Shown here: in pieces, positions 38,090 to 46,504 of the stretch
Layout: every line of letters starts with the position of its first letter
Position numbering within the stretch: position 1 is the stretch's first letter
Assembly (NCBI GenBank): GCA_963668605.1
Contig: OY764903.1
Coordinates: forward strand, 2,728,001 to 2,792,000
DNA length: 64,000 bases
Reading direction: 5' to 3'
Source: G963668605 sp963668605
Lineage (GTDB): Bacteria; Acidobacteriota; Terriglobia; Bryobacterales; Bryobacteraceae
The notes under the pieces: model-generated
Database searches by the model: none
Told to the model about the DNA's origin: nothing
What the model saw: the letters and a program-made list of their open reading frames with translations, nothing else
Translations under genes and position numbers: made by a program

Positions 38090-39460
38090 TTATTTGCTCA
38101 TGACCGGCCGGCCGTTTTCATCCAGGTGCGGGTACGGCCCGCCTTGCCGGAAGCGGTCGAGGATGTAGTCGTCGTACTGCGGCGTTGGCGCGAAATAGCC
38201 GCCCTTGCGGATGTGCTCCTTCACGGCCGCCTCATCCAGCTCGACTCCGAGCCCGGGCGTGTCGGGAACGCTGATGAAGCCGCGATCGACAATCGGCTTG
38301 GAAGGCCCTTTCACCAGAGCGCCCCACCAGGGAATATCCACCGCGTGATTCTCCATCGCGAGCATGTCCTTCAAGGTCGCCGCCATGTGCACGCAGGCCA
38401 TGCAGCCCACCGGCGAACCCGCAAAATGGATTGCCGTCTGAATCCCGTGCATCGATGCGTAGTCGGCAATGCGCTTGGTTTCGCGAATGCCGCCCGAAGT
38501 CAGCGGATCGGGATGGACAATGTCGATCGCACGGTTGTCGATAAACGCCTGGAATCCCTCTTCGAGCCCGAACAGGCTCTCGCCGGTCGCGATGGGCGTC
38601 GTGGTCGCCGTGCTCAATTCCTTATACGCGCGCCAGTTTCGCGGCGAGTCGCCGCCAGGTCCAAGATGTCCCACCTGGATCATGTCTTCGGCCCAGGCGA
38701 GGTCGTACTTCTCAAAGGCGCGCGCATAGCGGATGCTGTCGTTCACCGTCAACGGGCCGAAGTGGTCGGTGGCCAGCGGCGCGTCCCAACCGATTTCGGC
38801 GCGCACCGCCTGCACGTATTCGCCGAGATATTCGAGCCCCTTCTCCGTCGCGGCGCCGCGGCTGTTGATCGCGCCTGGCCGCTTCGCCACCAGTCTTGCG
38901 CCGAGATCCATTTTGAAAAACGTGAAGCCCTGTTGACGGCGTTTCTTCAGCCGCTCCGCGAAGACTTTGGGATCATCACTCTGATCGGTATCGCAATAGC
39001 AGCGAATTTTGTCCCGGTACTGCGATCCGATCAGGCGCCACGCCGGCACGCCGTATACCTTGCCGGCAATATCGTGCAGCGCCATGTCGACGGCGCTGTA
39101 GCCGCCGCCCATGCGCTGGTGGTTGGCGAAGTTGCGCAGGCTGTCGAGGATCGGTTCAATCTGCAACGGATTGCGTCCCATGAGGTGCGGCTTCAAGACC
39201 AGCGCCGTGCCTTCCCTGCCCGCATCGCGAGCTTCGCCCAAACCATACACGCCCTGGTTGGTGTCGATGCGGATGATCGGGTAATCGTAGTTGGATGCTA
39301 CAAGCACGGAGCGCATATCCGTGATCTTCAACTGGCTGGGCGCCGAGTTGCGGTTCAGCTTCTGCGCGCAGGCGGCACCTTGCGCCATGCGGAAAATCCC
39401 CGGAATCGCGGCTGCGCCAAGCAAGCGCCTGCGGGTCCAGCGGCTATTGAAATCGGACAT
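38090..39460 (-). CDS. Mandelate racemase/enolase-superfamily sugar-acid dehydratase, Tat leader
   Basis: This 456-residue protein has Tat leader SRWTRRRLLGAAAIPGIF and GAGGAG upstream of the ATG. Superfamily features include a capping domain (ITDMRSVLVASNYDYPIIRID) and a barrel with KMD (FTFFKMDLGARL). Metal ligands on successive strands are in LATDHFGP, LAWAEDMI and TGESLFGLEEG, with a possible catalytic His in AIHFAGSPVG. The pattern fits acid-sugar dehydratases (galactonate/gluconate type, RspA-like). It lies 28 bp after the DUF1080 gene in the same operon. An additional C-terminal fragment occurs at 34115 and degenerate relatives at 58.4-59.4 kb. Confidence 0.85.
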   Translation of the reverse strand: MSDFNSRWTRRRLLGAAAIPGIFRMAQGAACAQKLNRNSAPSQLKITDMRSVLVASNYDYPIIRIDTNQGVYGLGEARDAGREGTALVLKPHLMGRNPLQIEPILDSLRNFANHQRMGGGYSAVDMALHDIAGKVYGVPAWRLIGSQYRDKIRCYCDTDQSDDPKVFAERLKKRRQQGFTFFKMDLGARLVAKRPGAINSRGAATEKGLEYLGEYVQAVRAEIGWDAPLATDHFGPLTVNDSIRYARAFEKYDLAWAEDMIQVGHLGPGGDSPRNWRAYKELSTATTTPIATGESLFGLEEGFQAFIDNRAIDIVHPDPLTSGGIRETKRIADYASMHGIQTAIHFAGSPVGCMACVHMAATLKDMLAMENHAVDIPWWGALVKGPSKPIVDRGFISVPDTPGLGVELDEAAVKEHIRKGGYFAPTPQYDDYILDRFRQGGPYPHLDENGRPVMSK

Positions 39461-39488
39461 CGCTTTTTTGCTCCTCTAACAGTGACAA

Positions 39489-40340
39489 TCAATACTTACA
39501 TACCGGCTCAGACTTCACATAGTAACTCTTGTAATTGGTGGCTTTCGGGTCCGTGCAGCCGGCCAGGTTGAGCAGCTCCACTTTGCGAAATTCGACAGGG
39601 TGGCTTTCGCTTTGCAGTGCGATGTAGCCCTCGGTTAACAGCTTGCCGTCCTGCTTCGCCGCCGGGTCGAATTTATTGACATTCCCACCACCGACTTGCG
39701 GCATGTCGTAGCTCAGCACGGTCTGCCCTTCTACAATGTGGCGCACGGTCGAAGAACCCAGCACCATCGCTTCCACGCGCACCCATTGATCGCCGTGATA
39801 GGTCTTCGATGTGGAGTTGATGCAGTGCGTCGTGATGAGTTTTCCGTCCATCACGATGTTGGTACCGGGCGTGCACACGTTAGCCGTTGGCCGCATCCCC
39901 GTGCCGGTACCACCGAGTAACTGCACTTCAATAGAGATCGGGAAATCCTGATCCTTGCCCATGCTTTCCGGCGCCTGGCAGTGGATCATAATGCCGCTGT
40001 TGCGCAGTGCCCACGCGGCGCCGCCTGGGGTCTGCTCGCCCACGAAGCGGTACTCCACGGCAATGATGTAGTACGAGAATTTTTCGCGAAAGAACAGATG
40101 GCCGAACTTCGAATCGAACTTTTCATACTTGTCATAGGCGGCCTTGAGATATCCGTTCTCGACGCGAAACGTGTTGCCGAAGTTGTCGCCCAGTGCGTAG
40201 CCCGTGATCTTCGGACTCCAGCCAGTCAGGTCTTTTCCATTGAAGAGCTGGCGCCATTCCTTTTGGTCAGCCTTGTTCTGCGGAAGCGCAGGAATGGCCA
40301 ACAGCAAAGCGAGCGGAAGCATAAAGGCTTTCTGGGTCAC
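39489..40340 (-). CDS. DUF1080 / 3-keto-disaccharide hydrolase-type secreted protein
   Basis: This 283-residue exported protein (signal peptide MTQKAFMLPLALLLAIPALPQ) has the concanavalin-like DUF1080 fold. Diagnostic segments are EWRQLFNGKDLTGWSPK, a central AWALRNSGIMIHCQAPESM and a final GYIALQSESHPVEFRKVELLNL. Some family members hydrolyse 3-keto-glycosides made by Gfo/Idh-type oxidoreductases. The C-terminal 20 residues hold a Cys pair (CTDPKATNYKSYYVKSEPVC). Its ATG overlaps by 4 bp the stop of an upstream small membrane-protein gene now split by the IS630 element, so its original promoter is displaced. Confidence 0.85.
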   Translation of the reverse strand: MTQKAFMLPLALLLAIPALPQNKADQKEWRQLFNGKDLTGWSPKITGYALGDNFGNTFRVENGYLKAAYDKYEKFDSKFGHLFFREKFSYYIIAVEYRFVGEQTPGGAAWALRNSGIMIHCQAPESMGKDQDFPISIEVQLLGGTGTGMRPTANVCTPGTNIVMDGKLITTHCINSTSKTYHGDQWVRVEAMVLGSSTVRHIVEGQTVLSYDMPQVGGGNVNKFDPAAKQDGKLLTEGYIALQSESHPVEFRKVELLNLAGCTDPKATNYKSYYVKSEPVCKY

Positions 40341-40561
40341 TGCAAAAGTATATCGAGATTCACGGCTCTCCGAGACAGGACGAAGTTGTGGCCGCCGGTG
40401 ATGAAGACGGGCAGTCTGTGGGCCGGGATGGAGTGTGAACGGTGCCGCGCAAGTACGCCCTGCACGATCAGAGCGGAGCCGATAAGGAGGACGAATCCCT
40501 CAAAACGCTGCGCATCGAGAATTCGTTTGATGGCCGAAGCTCCTAATAGCACGGCGCCCAT
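40337..40561 (-). pseudogene. 3' part of a small membrane-protein gene split by IS630
   Basis: This segment continues the reading frame of 41657-41866. Removing the IS and one TA copy joins ...RSIFRTLVL to MGAVLLGASAIKRIL and onward to the stop, without a frameshift. The reconstructed protein of up to 144 residues has three hydrophobic helices (SAIAACIAIQGLATVLCLVL; IFRTLVLMGAVLLGA; GFVLLIGSALIVQGVLA). I do not recognise the family. The stop overlaps the DUF1080 start (ATGA), showing that the two were coupled. Confidence 0.75.
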
Positions 40562-40563
40562 TA
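40562..40563. repeat. TA target-site duplication, left
   Basis: This TA abuts the left inverted repeat and matches the TA at 41657-41658, as expected for IS630/Tc1-mariner insertion. Confidence 0.75.
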
Positions 40564-40583
40564 TTGACTCCCGCATAATATAG
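40564..40583. repeat. IS630 left inverted repeat
   Basis: The sequence TTGACTCCCGCATAATATAG is inverted relative to 41637-41656 with a single A/G difference. Confidence 0.85.
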
Positions 40584-40585
40584 AG

Positions 40586-41122
40586 TTATTCCAGACGCAG
40601 TAAGGATTGTTTCCAGAAAGCGCTAATCAAACGCGGGCGGCGGCGCATCCGGCGCAGCGTGGTGCGGGCCGCCTCGCTAAGGTGCCAGTAGTCTTTGGGG
40701 CAGACGTTGGCCAGTTCGTGGTGCTTCCAGTAGCTCCAGATGTACTCGACCGGATTGAGTTCGGGTGCGTAGCCCGGCAGGTATTGGACCTCGATCCGTC
40801 CGGCCAGACTCTCGATGTGGTCGCGTACTAACCGACTCCGGTGGGCAGGCAGCCCGTCCCAGATGACCAGCAAGGGTCCGCGGATATGCCGGACCAGCGC
40901 TTGCAGGAACTCCACTACCTGCGGACTCTTGACGCTCCCGGCGTAGAGCCGGAAGTAGAAGTTCCACACCGTGAGGCCGGCCACCGCCGACAGGCTCTTC
41001 CAATTGAAGTTGTAGTCCAGTACAGGCGTTTGCCCACGCGGAGCCCACATACGACAACGGTGCGGACGCTGACTCAGCCCGCTTTCGTCGACAAAGACTA
41101 TCGTGCGCCCCTGCGTGCGGGC
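40586..41122 (-). CDS. IS630 transposase, DDE catalytic part (OrfB)
   Basis: This is the second frame of the IS630 transposase. Counted from the frameshift point at 41122 it adds 178 residues starting ARTQGRTIVFVDESGLSQRP. The catalytic triad is visible: Asp in VFVDESG, Asp in LLVIWDGLPAHRS and Glu in PELNPVEYIWSYW. An internal ATG at 41050 lies after the first Asp, so a protein started there would be inactive. Expression therefore needs the -1 shift from OrfA. The total fusion is about 338 residues, the normal size for the family. Confidence 0.88.
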   Translation of the reverse strand, partial: ARTQGRTIVFVDESGLSQRPHRCRMWAPRGQTPVLDYNFNWKSLSAVAGLTVWNFYFRLYAGSVKSPQVVEFLQALVRHIRGPLLVIWDGLPAHRSRLVRDHIESLAGRIEVQYLPGYAPELNPVEYIWSYWKHHELANVCPKDYWHLSEAARTTLRRMRRRPRLISAFWKQSLLRLE

Positions 41123-41601
41123 TTTTTTTTAATGGCCGGCCAGGTCTTTCGCTTCCAGGTTCGGATCGCCGCCTCGTTTCGCTCACGCGCCCGGCCGACG
41201 GGTCGTTGCGGACTCCAGCCCAGTCCCACCAGAATCTTCCAAACATGACCTTCGTGGTAGGTGACGCCAAACTCCTCCTCGATCAAATGCGCCACACGCG
41301 GGCAGGTCCACAGGGGCGTCTCATAGCCCAACGATTCCGGTCCCTGCAACAGAAGCTCGCTCAGGCGCTGACGATCCTCGCTCGTGAGGAGGGGTTTGCG
41401 GCCGGCGCGGCCGGCCTTGCGCAACCCGTCTTTGCCGCCCGCCCGATACTCCTGCACCCAGCGGGCTACGGTCTGCCGCGCCACTTTCAACCGGCGGGCC
41501 ACCTCCGCCTGCTTCAATCCCTTCTCCCACAAGCGGATCGCCTCGAAGCGGCGTTTCTCCAAGGCCTCGAAATCACGTCGCACTCCGGCAGCATTGCCCA
41601 T
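41098..41601 (-). CDS. IS630 transposase, N-terminal HTH part (OrfA)
   Basis: This 167-residue frame starts at the ATG ending at 41601. Two helix-turn-helix units are visible: RLWEKGLKQAEVARRLKVARQTVARWVQEY, then a second around PRVAHLIEEEFGVTYHEGHVWKIL. This gives the paired DNA-binding region of IS630/Tc1-type transposases. The zero-frame product ends shortly after the A8 run (41123-41130) as KKKPARRGAR. Shifting by -1 on A-AAA-AAG enters the DDE frame. Confidence 0.88.
   Translation of the reverse strand: MGNAAGVRRDFEALEKRRFEAIRLWEKGLKQAEVARRLKVARQTVARWVQEYRAGGKDGLRKAGRAGRKPLLTSEDRQRLSELLLQGPESLGYETPLWTCPRVAHLIEEEFGVTYHEGHVWKILVGLGWSPQRPVGRARERNEAAIRTWKRKTWPAIKKKPARRGAR
41122..41130 (-). 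other. Programmed -1 frameshift site (A8G)
   Basis: On the minus strand the codons are ATT AAA AAA AAG. A tandem slip on A-AAA-AAG moves to GCC CGC ACG and continues for 24 codons to the internal ATG at 41050 with no stop, restoring a full DDE transposase. IS630 members use this arrangement. Confidence 0.8.
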
Positions 41602-41636
41602 ACCAGGTTAGACGTAGTATCGCGGGAAAAGTGTCG

Positions 41637-41656
41637 CTATATTACGCGGGAGTCAA
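41637..41656. repeat. IS630 right inverted repeat
   Basis: On the minus strand this reads TTGACTCCCGCGTAATATAG, matching the left end with one mismatch. The second TA duplicate follows at 41657-41658. Confidence 0.85.
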
Positions 41657-41866
41657 TAAGACCAGCGTGCGAAAGATCGAGCGGCCGTCAAGCACTAGAC
41701 AAAGCACTGTAGCCAGGCCCTGGATAGCGATACAGGCCGCAATTGCCGATCGTTGGGGATATCCCGCGTGCTTCTGGATGTTCTCCATCACAGCGAGCCA
41801 AACTCCGGCCACACCGGTGACGTGCGCATCGGCGCACGGTTCTCGGGACACCTCCTCGCTGGCCAT
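41657..41866 (-). pseudogene. 5' part of the small membrane-protein gene split by IS630
   Basis: The frame runs from an ATG ending at 41866 through MENIQKHAGYPQRSAIAACI to RSIFRTLVL, where the IS begins. The true start may be the Met ending at 41788, giving a 118-residue three-helix protein; neither start has a convincing ribosome-binding site. In its present state the frame runs into the IS and ends after LTPA. See 40337-40561 for the other half. Confidence 0.65.
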
Positions 41867-42159
41867 TCGCGACGCACTGGGGGGATTCTGGGGGGACCCT
41901 GGCGGTCAAGGATAGGGAAATTCGGGTAAGGACGGGTAAATCCAAATTCCGGCCCTAACTTGGGAGCGGCGTAGCAAACGGCGTGTCTTGCAAGGGATAC
42001 GTTGAAAACAAGGGATTTAGTTTGGCTCCCCAAGAACTACGGTTTTCGAAATTTTGAATGGAGAATGTTGCTGCAACAACCTTCTCCAGGCTGTTAACCA
42101 AAGGGGAAAATTCGGATTTGCGTGTGCTTCGCGGAACTTCCCTGCCCCGTCGGTTCGTC
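41867..42159. other. Gene-free interval upstream of the disrupted gene
   Basis: I see no gene, clear repeat or promoter here. The base composition drops below that of the neighbouring genes from about 41,900 onward. It leads into an integrase/transposase remnant. Confidence 0.5.
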
Positions 42160-42309
42160 TCAACACGCATTCCTTTTGCCGCACCCGTCGTGGCTCACCG
42201 AACCGGTCATATATGCCAGCAGCCGCACCCATTTGTTGTAGCGCATGGTGAACGAACATCATACGCGGTTTGTTGAACAACCGGTGCGATAGATAATTTG
42301 GCCATACGG
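42160..42309 (-). mobile_element. IS remnant: terminal repeat plus start of an integrase-type transposase
   Basis: Minus-strand reading begins with a terminus-like CCGTATGGCCAAATTATC at 42309 and reaches an ATG ending at 42246. That gives MRYNKWVRLLAYMTGSVSHD and a stop at 42160. The first residues resemble the amino end of DDE integrases common in Acidobacteriota, and the same start (MRDIKWVRLLTYVTG) recurs at 50299. About 105 bp are roughly 85% alike between the two loci. Only this end survives here. Confidence 0.6.
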
Positions 42310-42411
42310 GGTATCAAATTCAGAGACGACAAATAGCTCTCCGACCGAACTGTCGACGTGCTTGGCTGGTATACGGACTCGGCTCCCGGCAACTCGTTGT
42401 ACCCTTCCGCC

Positions 42412-42957
42412 TCAGTGCCCACTCGAATCCGGTCTACGTCCTGCCTCGAATAGGAACCACGCCCGCCGTTCTGTTTCGTCGATCCAAACCTCGATGAGAC
42501 TGGCGCTCGCAATATCCCGGTGTTCATCGCACACATCGTGAGCTTCGCGTAGACGTGCGGCCAGAGTCGTATTGTCCTCGCGCAACTCTTTCAGCATGTC
42601 CTCCGGCTCAACATAATCGGCGTCGTTGTCCGGGATTCGCCGCGTCTTGTCGATATGGCCGATAGAGCGGAGTGTAGTTCCTCCAACCTTGCGGACACGC
42701 TCCGCAATCGGATCCGTCATGGCAAACACTTGATCTGCCTGCTCGTCTAACAACAGATGATAGTCGCGGAAATGTGGTCCGCTCATGTGCCAATGGAAGT
42801 TCTTAGTTTTTAGGTACAACACGAACACGTCCGCAAGTATCGCGTTCAGAGCGCCCGCGATGTCCTTTGTTGCATCGGGCTTCAGATCCGTGGGGGTGCT
42901 GAGTGGGGCCTTCTGCTCAGATCTGAGGCGGTCCTTCTTTGCATCAGATGTTTTCAT
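42412..42957 (-). CDS. Dps/ferritin-like DNA-protection protein
   Basis: This 181-residue Dps-family protein stores iron and shields DNA from peroxide as a dodecamer. The start at 42957 gives a Lys-rich tail (MKTSDAKKDRLRSEQK) before the four-helix bundle; an in-frame opening further upstream has no family match. The ferroxidase signature is clear: KTKNFHWHMSGPHFRDYHLLLDEQADQVF, followed by DPIAERVRKVGGTTLRS. The basic N-terminal tail could contact DNA. It is a single gene with no visible operon partner, surrounded by IS scars. Confidence 0.9.
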   Translation of the reverse strand: MKTSDAKKDRLRSEQKAPLSTPTDLKPDATKDIAGALNAILADVFVLYLKTKNFHWHMSGPHFRDYHLLLDEQADQVFAMTDPIAERVRKVGGTTLRSIGHIDKTRRIPDNDADYVEPEDMLKELREDNTTLAARLREAHDVCDEHRDIASASLIEVWIDETERRAWFLFEAGRRPDSSGH

Positions 42958-43456
42958 ATCGTTCTTTCTTGGTTCCGTGTTGTCGGCGTCCGCCACCAAT
43001 GTGCGCAGCGGAAACGTCAACCCTCCAAGCCTAACGCTTTTCGCATGTGAGCGGAGAAACTGCGAGCCGGCACGTCGAGAGAACTTCAAAACGTTTGTGG
43101 CAAACGGGCGGGCGCTTTCCGAAAGACTAAGGAAGCCCCGGGCATTCTGCAACAGCCCCGAGAGGGCGCCTGGAACTGGCGTGTACCGCCATTCTCTTCA
43201 TCTCTTCACGCCGAAAATAAGGACAGACTCGGACGGTAATTCTCAGCCGAAAATGGAACACCGCGGAGCATCGTCCTGAAGAACAGGGCAAGCCGCCACG
43301 AAATCTAAACTTAGACCGCGACGCTCAAATCAGAGGAAGTTCGATCTCAATGTCATTCGGCTTAATAAGGTGCGGCGTTCGCCGCAAGCGTGATCAGCGT
43401 GAGACACCCAAGCCGCGGATCAGAAGGGCTATAGTTGAGATTACGAATGGGCGGCC
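42958..43456. other. 499-bp intergenic region between divergent dps-like and GH79-like genes
   Basis: Both promoters must lie here, but I find no confident -35/-10 pair, operator or RNA. Open frames crossing it resemble nothing I recognise. Confidence 0.4.
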
Positions 43457-45073
43457 ATGAGCCACTCCGCAAAACCTGCGCACTGTGCTTTCTTGGTGCT
43501 GGTCCTTGGAAGCATAGCTTGTTCGGATCCTCCTAAAGGCGGAAGAACCAAGTCTTTTTCGCCAGGGGGAATGCCGCGAATTGCTACTATCGACGAACGG
43601 TTCCAGTCCTACAACGTCGAAATGGTCGAGGTCACCGGCGGACGATTCTGGACGCCGTACAAGGACATCGCTGCGCTTCTCCAAGCCCGGAATTCCGCAA
43701 AGCGTAGTCCTGAGACTAGCGCGGCGGTTCCGGTCGGGATGGACCCCGGCCTGTACCAGCAGCGTCCCCCGATAGATCTCACCAATGCTCGATTACGTAA
43801 ACTGGCCGGCGCATTGGGCCCAGCCTACGTGCGGGTGAGCGGAACCTGGGCGAACACAACATACTTTCACGATTCTGATCGGCCTGCTCCCAAGGCGCCG
43901 CCGAAAGGCTTTGGCGGCGTGTTGACGCGGCAGGAATGGAAGGGTGTAATCGAGTTCGCTAACGCGGTGAACGCACGACTTGTCACTTCGTTTGCTACTA
44001 GTCCCGGAACCCGGAACGCAGCGGGTTTGTGGACCTCCGTTCAGGCTGGGCGACTTCTTGCGTACACCAAATCCCTTGGTGGCGCCATTGCTGCTGCCGA
44101 ATACATGAACGAACCGACATACGCCGCGATGGGAGGCGCTCCGGCAGGCTACGACGCCGCAGCCTATGGCCGCGATATCGGAGTGTTCGTTCCGTTCATG
44201 AAGAAAACTTCTCCCGAAACGACCATTCTTGGCCCCGGAGGCGTAGGCGAGGGCATATTGCTGGCCCCGATCGGTCTTGCGGGAAGCCAACTCAAATCCG
44301 AAGACCTGCTCAAAGCAACGGGGCCGGTGTTCGACACCTTCTCCTATCATTCATACGGCGCCACTTCTGAGCGTTGCGCCAGCATGGGCCCAGCCTCGCA
44401 GACCACCGCGGAGGCGGCGCTCTCCGACGAGGTGCTCTCACGGGGTGATCGCATCGAGGAATTCTATGCTGGGCTTCGCGATAAATATGAGCCTGGGAAA
44501 CCGATGTGGCTCACGGAAACAGCAGACGCGGCGTGTGGCGGAAATTTCTGGGCATCCACATTTCTGGATAGCTTCCGCTACCTCGATCAAATGGGCCGGT
44601 TGGCTAAACGCGGCTTGCAGGTGCACATGCACAACACGCTCGCTTCGAGCGATTACGGACTGCTTGACGACGGCACACTGACACCACGCCCGAACTACTG
44701 GGCGGCTCTGATGTGGCGCAGGTTCATGGGCGCCATAGTGTTGGACGCAGGTCCTTCGCCCGCGCCGAGTTTGCATCTTTACGCCCACTGCCTGCGCGGC
44801 CAACCGGGGGGCGTAGCACTTCTGGCCATTAATACGTACCAAGGGACGTCGCAGACGATCGAACTTGTCACGGCGGCAGAGCGATATACACTAACCGCGC
44901 AAAAGCTTGAGGACACCAAGGTTCAATTGAACGGAAACGAATTGAAGCTGGGCCCAGACGATGCTCTTCCGGAGTTAAGAAAGGTTTCAGTTCCCGCCGG
45001 GAATATTACATTTACGCCAGGCAGCATCACATTCCTGGCTTTGACAAGCGCTAACAACGGCAGTTGCCGGTAA
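43457..45073 (+). CDS. GH79-like (heparanase/beta-glucuronidase clan A) exported hydrolase
   Basis: This 538-residue protein has a leader ending at a possible lipobox (LVLGSIA-Cys22), so it may be a lipoprotein. The TIM-barrel signature matches GH79: YVRVSGTWANTTYF, acid/base Glu219 in AAEYMNEP, FDTFSYHSYG, nucleophile Glu354 in MWLTETADAACGG and VHMHNTLASSDYGLLD. The C-terminal beta-domain spans roughly residues 430-538. Family members release glucuronic acid or its methyl ether from proteoglycans and plant arabinogalactan. It stands alone in the decayed zone but is intact. Confidence 0.82.
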   Translation: MSHSAKPAHCAFLVLVLGSIACSDPPKGGRTKSFSPGGMPRIATIDERFQSYNVEMVEVTGGRFWTPYKDIAALLQARNSAKRSPETSAAVPVGMDPGLYQQRPPIDLTNARLRKLAGALGPAYVRVSGTWANTTYFHDSDRPAPKAPPKGFGGVLTRQEWKGVIEFANAVNARLVTSFATSPGTRNAAGLWTSVQAGRLLAYTKSLGGAIAAAEYMNEPTYAAMGGAPAGYDAAAYGRDIGVFVPFMKKTSPETTILGPGGVGEGILLAPIGLAGSQLKSEDLLKATGPVFDTFSYHSYGATSERCASMGPASQTTAEAALSDEVLSRGDRIEEFYAGLRDKYEPGKPMWLTETADAACGGNFWASTFLDSFRYLDQMGRLAKRGLQVHMHNTLASSDYGLLDDGTLTPRPNYWAALMWRRFMGAIVLDAGPSPAPSLHLYAHCLRGQPGGVALLAINTYQGTSQTIELVTAAERYTLTAQKLEDTKVQLNGNELKLGPDDALPELRKVSVPAGNITFTPGSITFLALTSANNGSCR

Positions 45074-45364
45074 TTTATGCGAACACCAAAGGAGGTTGGG
45101 GCCGAACAAGCCCTGCTTCCTGCATGGGCAGTTCCGGATGCGAGTGCAGATACTGAGGTTAGCGAGAATCGTCTGACTGTTCTTCGGGTTTGTCATCGTT
45201 TTTCACTAACCAAGCCAAATGCGTCCGCGCGCGGACCCAATCGTTTTCGACTTACTTCACGTAGGCGCTCACCCTGCGTGCGAGCCGTTGCAGAACGTGT
45301 CCGTGGCGAATTACCAAATTGGCCTAAATACGGTGGCTTGTGAGGTATTGTTACCATTGCCGGG
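45074..45364. other. 291-bp intergenic stretch
   Basis: I see no gene or structured element. It separates the GH79-like gene from an integrase remnant and probably includes the upstream edge of that element. Confidence 0.4.
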
Positions 45365-45964
45365 ATGCGCGACTTCATCCTCATCCTCCTGTTCGTTCAT
45401 GTGATCGTCACCATGGTCCGACTGGCAGGGCCGGGCGGACTCCGTTCCGTGGTTGCCGAATGCGCGCTGATCCGGCATCAACTGCTGACCCTCAATCGCG
45501 GGCGCAAGCGTGCGCCCAATCTGCGCGCCACGGATCGCATCGCCGCCGGTTTGTTCACCCTTTTCATGAGCCCGACACGCATCGTCCGTTCCGCCATCGT
45601 TCTGAAGCCCTCCGTCTTGCTGCATCTGCACAACCTGTTGGGGAAACGGAAGCGCCGCAAGCTGTTTGCGCCCCAGCGCGGGCGTCGATCCGGCCCAATG
45701 GGACCGAATAAAGAACTCATCGACGCCGTCGTGACCATAAAGCGGCGCAATCCCAGTTGGGGCTGTCCCCGCATCGCCCAGCAGATCGCGTTGGCTTTCG
45801 GCGTCGAGATCGATAAGGATGTTGTTCGCCGTATCCTGAGCGCTCACCACCGGCCGGAATCGAATTCAGTGGGTCCATCATGGCTGACGTTTCTCGGCCA
45901 CATGAAGGACAGTTTGTGGAGTTGCGGTTTGTTCCGATGCGAATCCGCCACCTTGAGCACCCGC
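45365..45964 (+). pseudogene. DDE integrase/transposase remnant, N-terminal two-thirds
   Basis: The frame starts MRDFILILLFVHVIVTMVRL and runs through SAIVLKPSVLLHLHNLL, a helix-turn-helix-like NPSWGCPRIAQQIALAFGVEIDK and SWLTFLGHMKDSLWSCGLFRCES to WVLVVMD. In intact relatives (from memory) the segment reads WSVDLFRCES, so the first catalytic Asp is replaced by Gly here. After VVMD the homology ends at a junction with antisense integrase sequence. It is non-functional. Confidence 0.75.
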
Positions 45965-45965
45965 T

Positions 45966-46376
45966 GGGTTCTCGTTGTAATGGATTCCCCACTCTTTGAT
46001 GGTCATCTTCAGATGTCGCTCGTTGAGCGGGATGAAGAAGTCCAGGCACTCGCGGCGTAATGTCCCGCCGAACCTCTCGCATACGGAGTTCACCATGATG
46101 CCCGGATCGGAGTTCGAAGCACTCACACTCCGAGGTCCGTCACCGCCTTGTCCAGTCTCCGCGAGAAAATGCCGTCCCGGTCCTGAATCACAAATCGGTA
46201 CGGATGGTCATTCGGAAGTGCCTCACGGAATTGCTGCAACGTCCAGTCCGCCGTTGGACAGGTGGTCACGTTCTGATGAACTATTCCCGGCTGCCCAATT
46301 CCAGAATCACGAATACATGAAGGATGCGAAAAATGGCCGTAACCACGACGAGGACGCGCAGCGGAAGATCGCAGCT
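45966..46376 (-). pseudogene. Second integrase remnant, C-terminal half, opposite strand, frameshifted
   Basis: The minus strand shows integrase pieces in three frames: AIFRILHVFVILELGSRE, then IVHQNVTTCPTADWTLQQFR with DHPYRFVIQDRDGIFSRRLD, and finally NSVCERFGGTLRRECLDFF with IPLNERHLKMTIKEWGIHYN. Two frameshifts and an in-frame stop separate them. The block corresponds to the catalytic core and end of a DDE integrase. It abuts the plus-strand remnant head-on near 45,965, so two damaged copies were joined. Confidence 0.75.
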
Positions 46377-46504
46377 TGAACCGGTGCCGTCCACATTCGG
46401 TGCCGGGCTACCTCACACGGGGAAAATTCCGGTTTACCTCCGACGCCGCTCGGCTAATTTGGACACGAGCGGCAACACGTACAAGAGGGGAGTAACATGC
46501 TAAC

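Larger units (their letters stand above)
40564..41656 (-). mobile_element. IS630-family insertion sequence, 1093 bp, apparently complete
   Basis: Terminal inverted repeats TTGACTCCCGCATAATATAG (40564-40583) and its complement at 41637-41656 differ at one base in 20. The element is flanked by TA on both sides. It carries two overlapping frames: an N-terminal HTH/linker ORF and a DDE catalytic ORF. They are joined by an A8 run that allows a -1 shift. Both frames are undamaged, and the flanking gene can still be reconstructed perfectly, so the insertion looks recent. Confidence 0.9.

Noticed and set aside
41098..41130. A8 run treated as a sequencing error
   Set aside because: IS630 transposases are known to use A-rich -1 frameshift sites, and both frames on either side are perfectly conserved in motif content.
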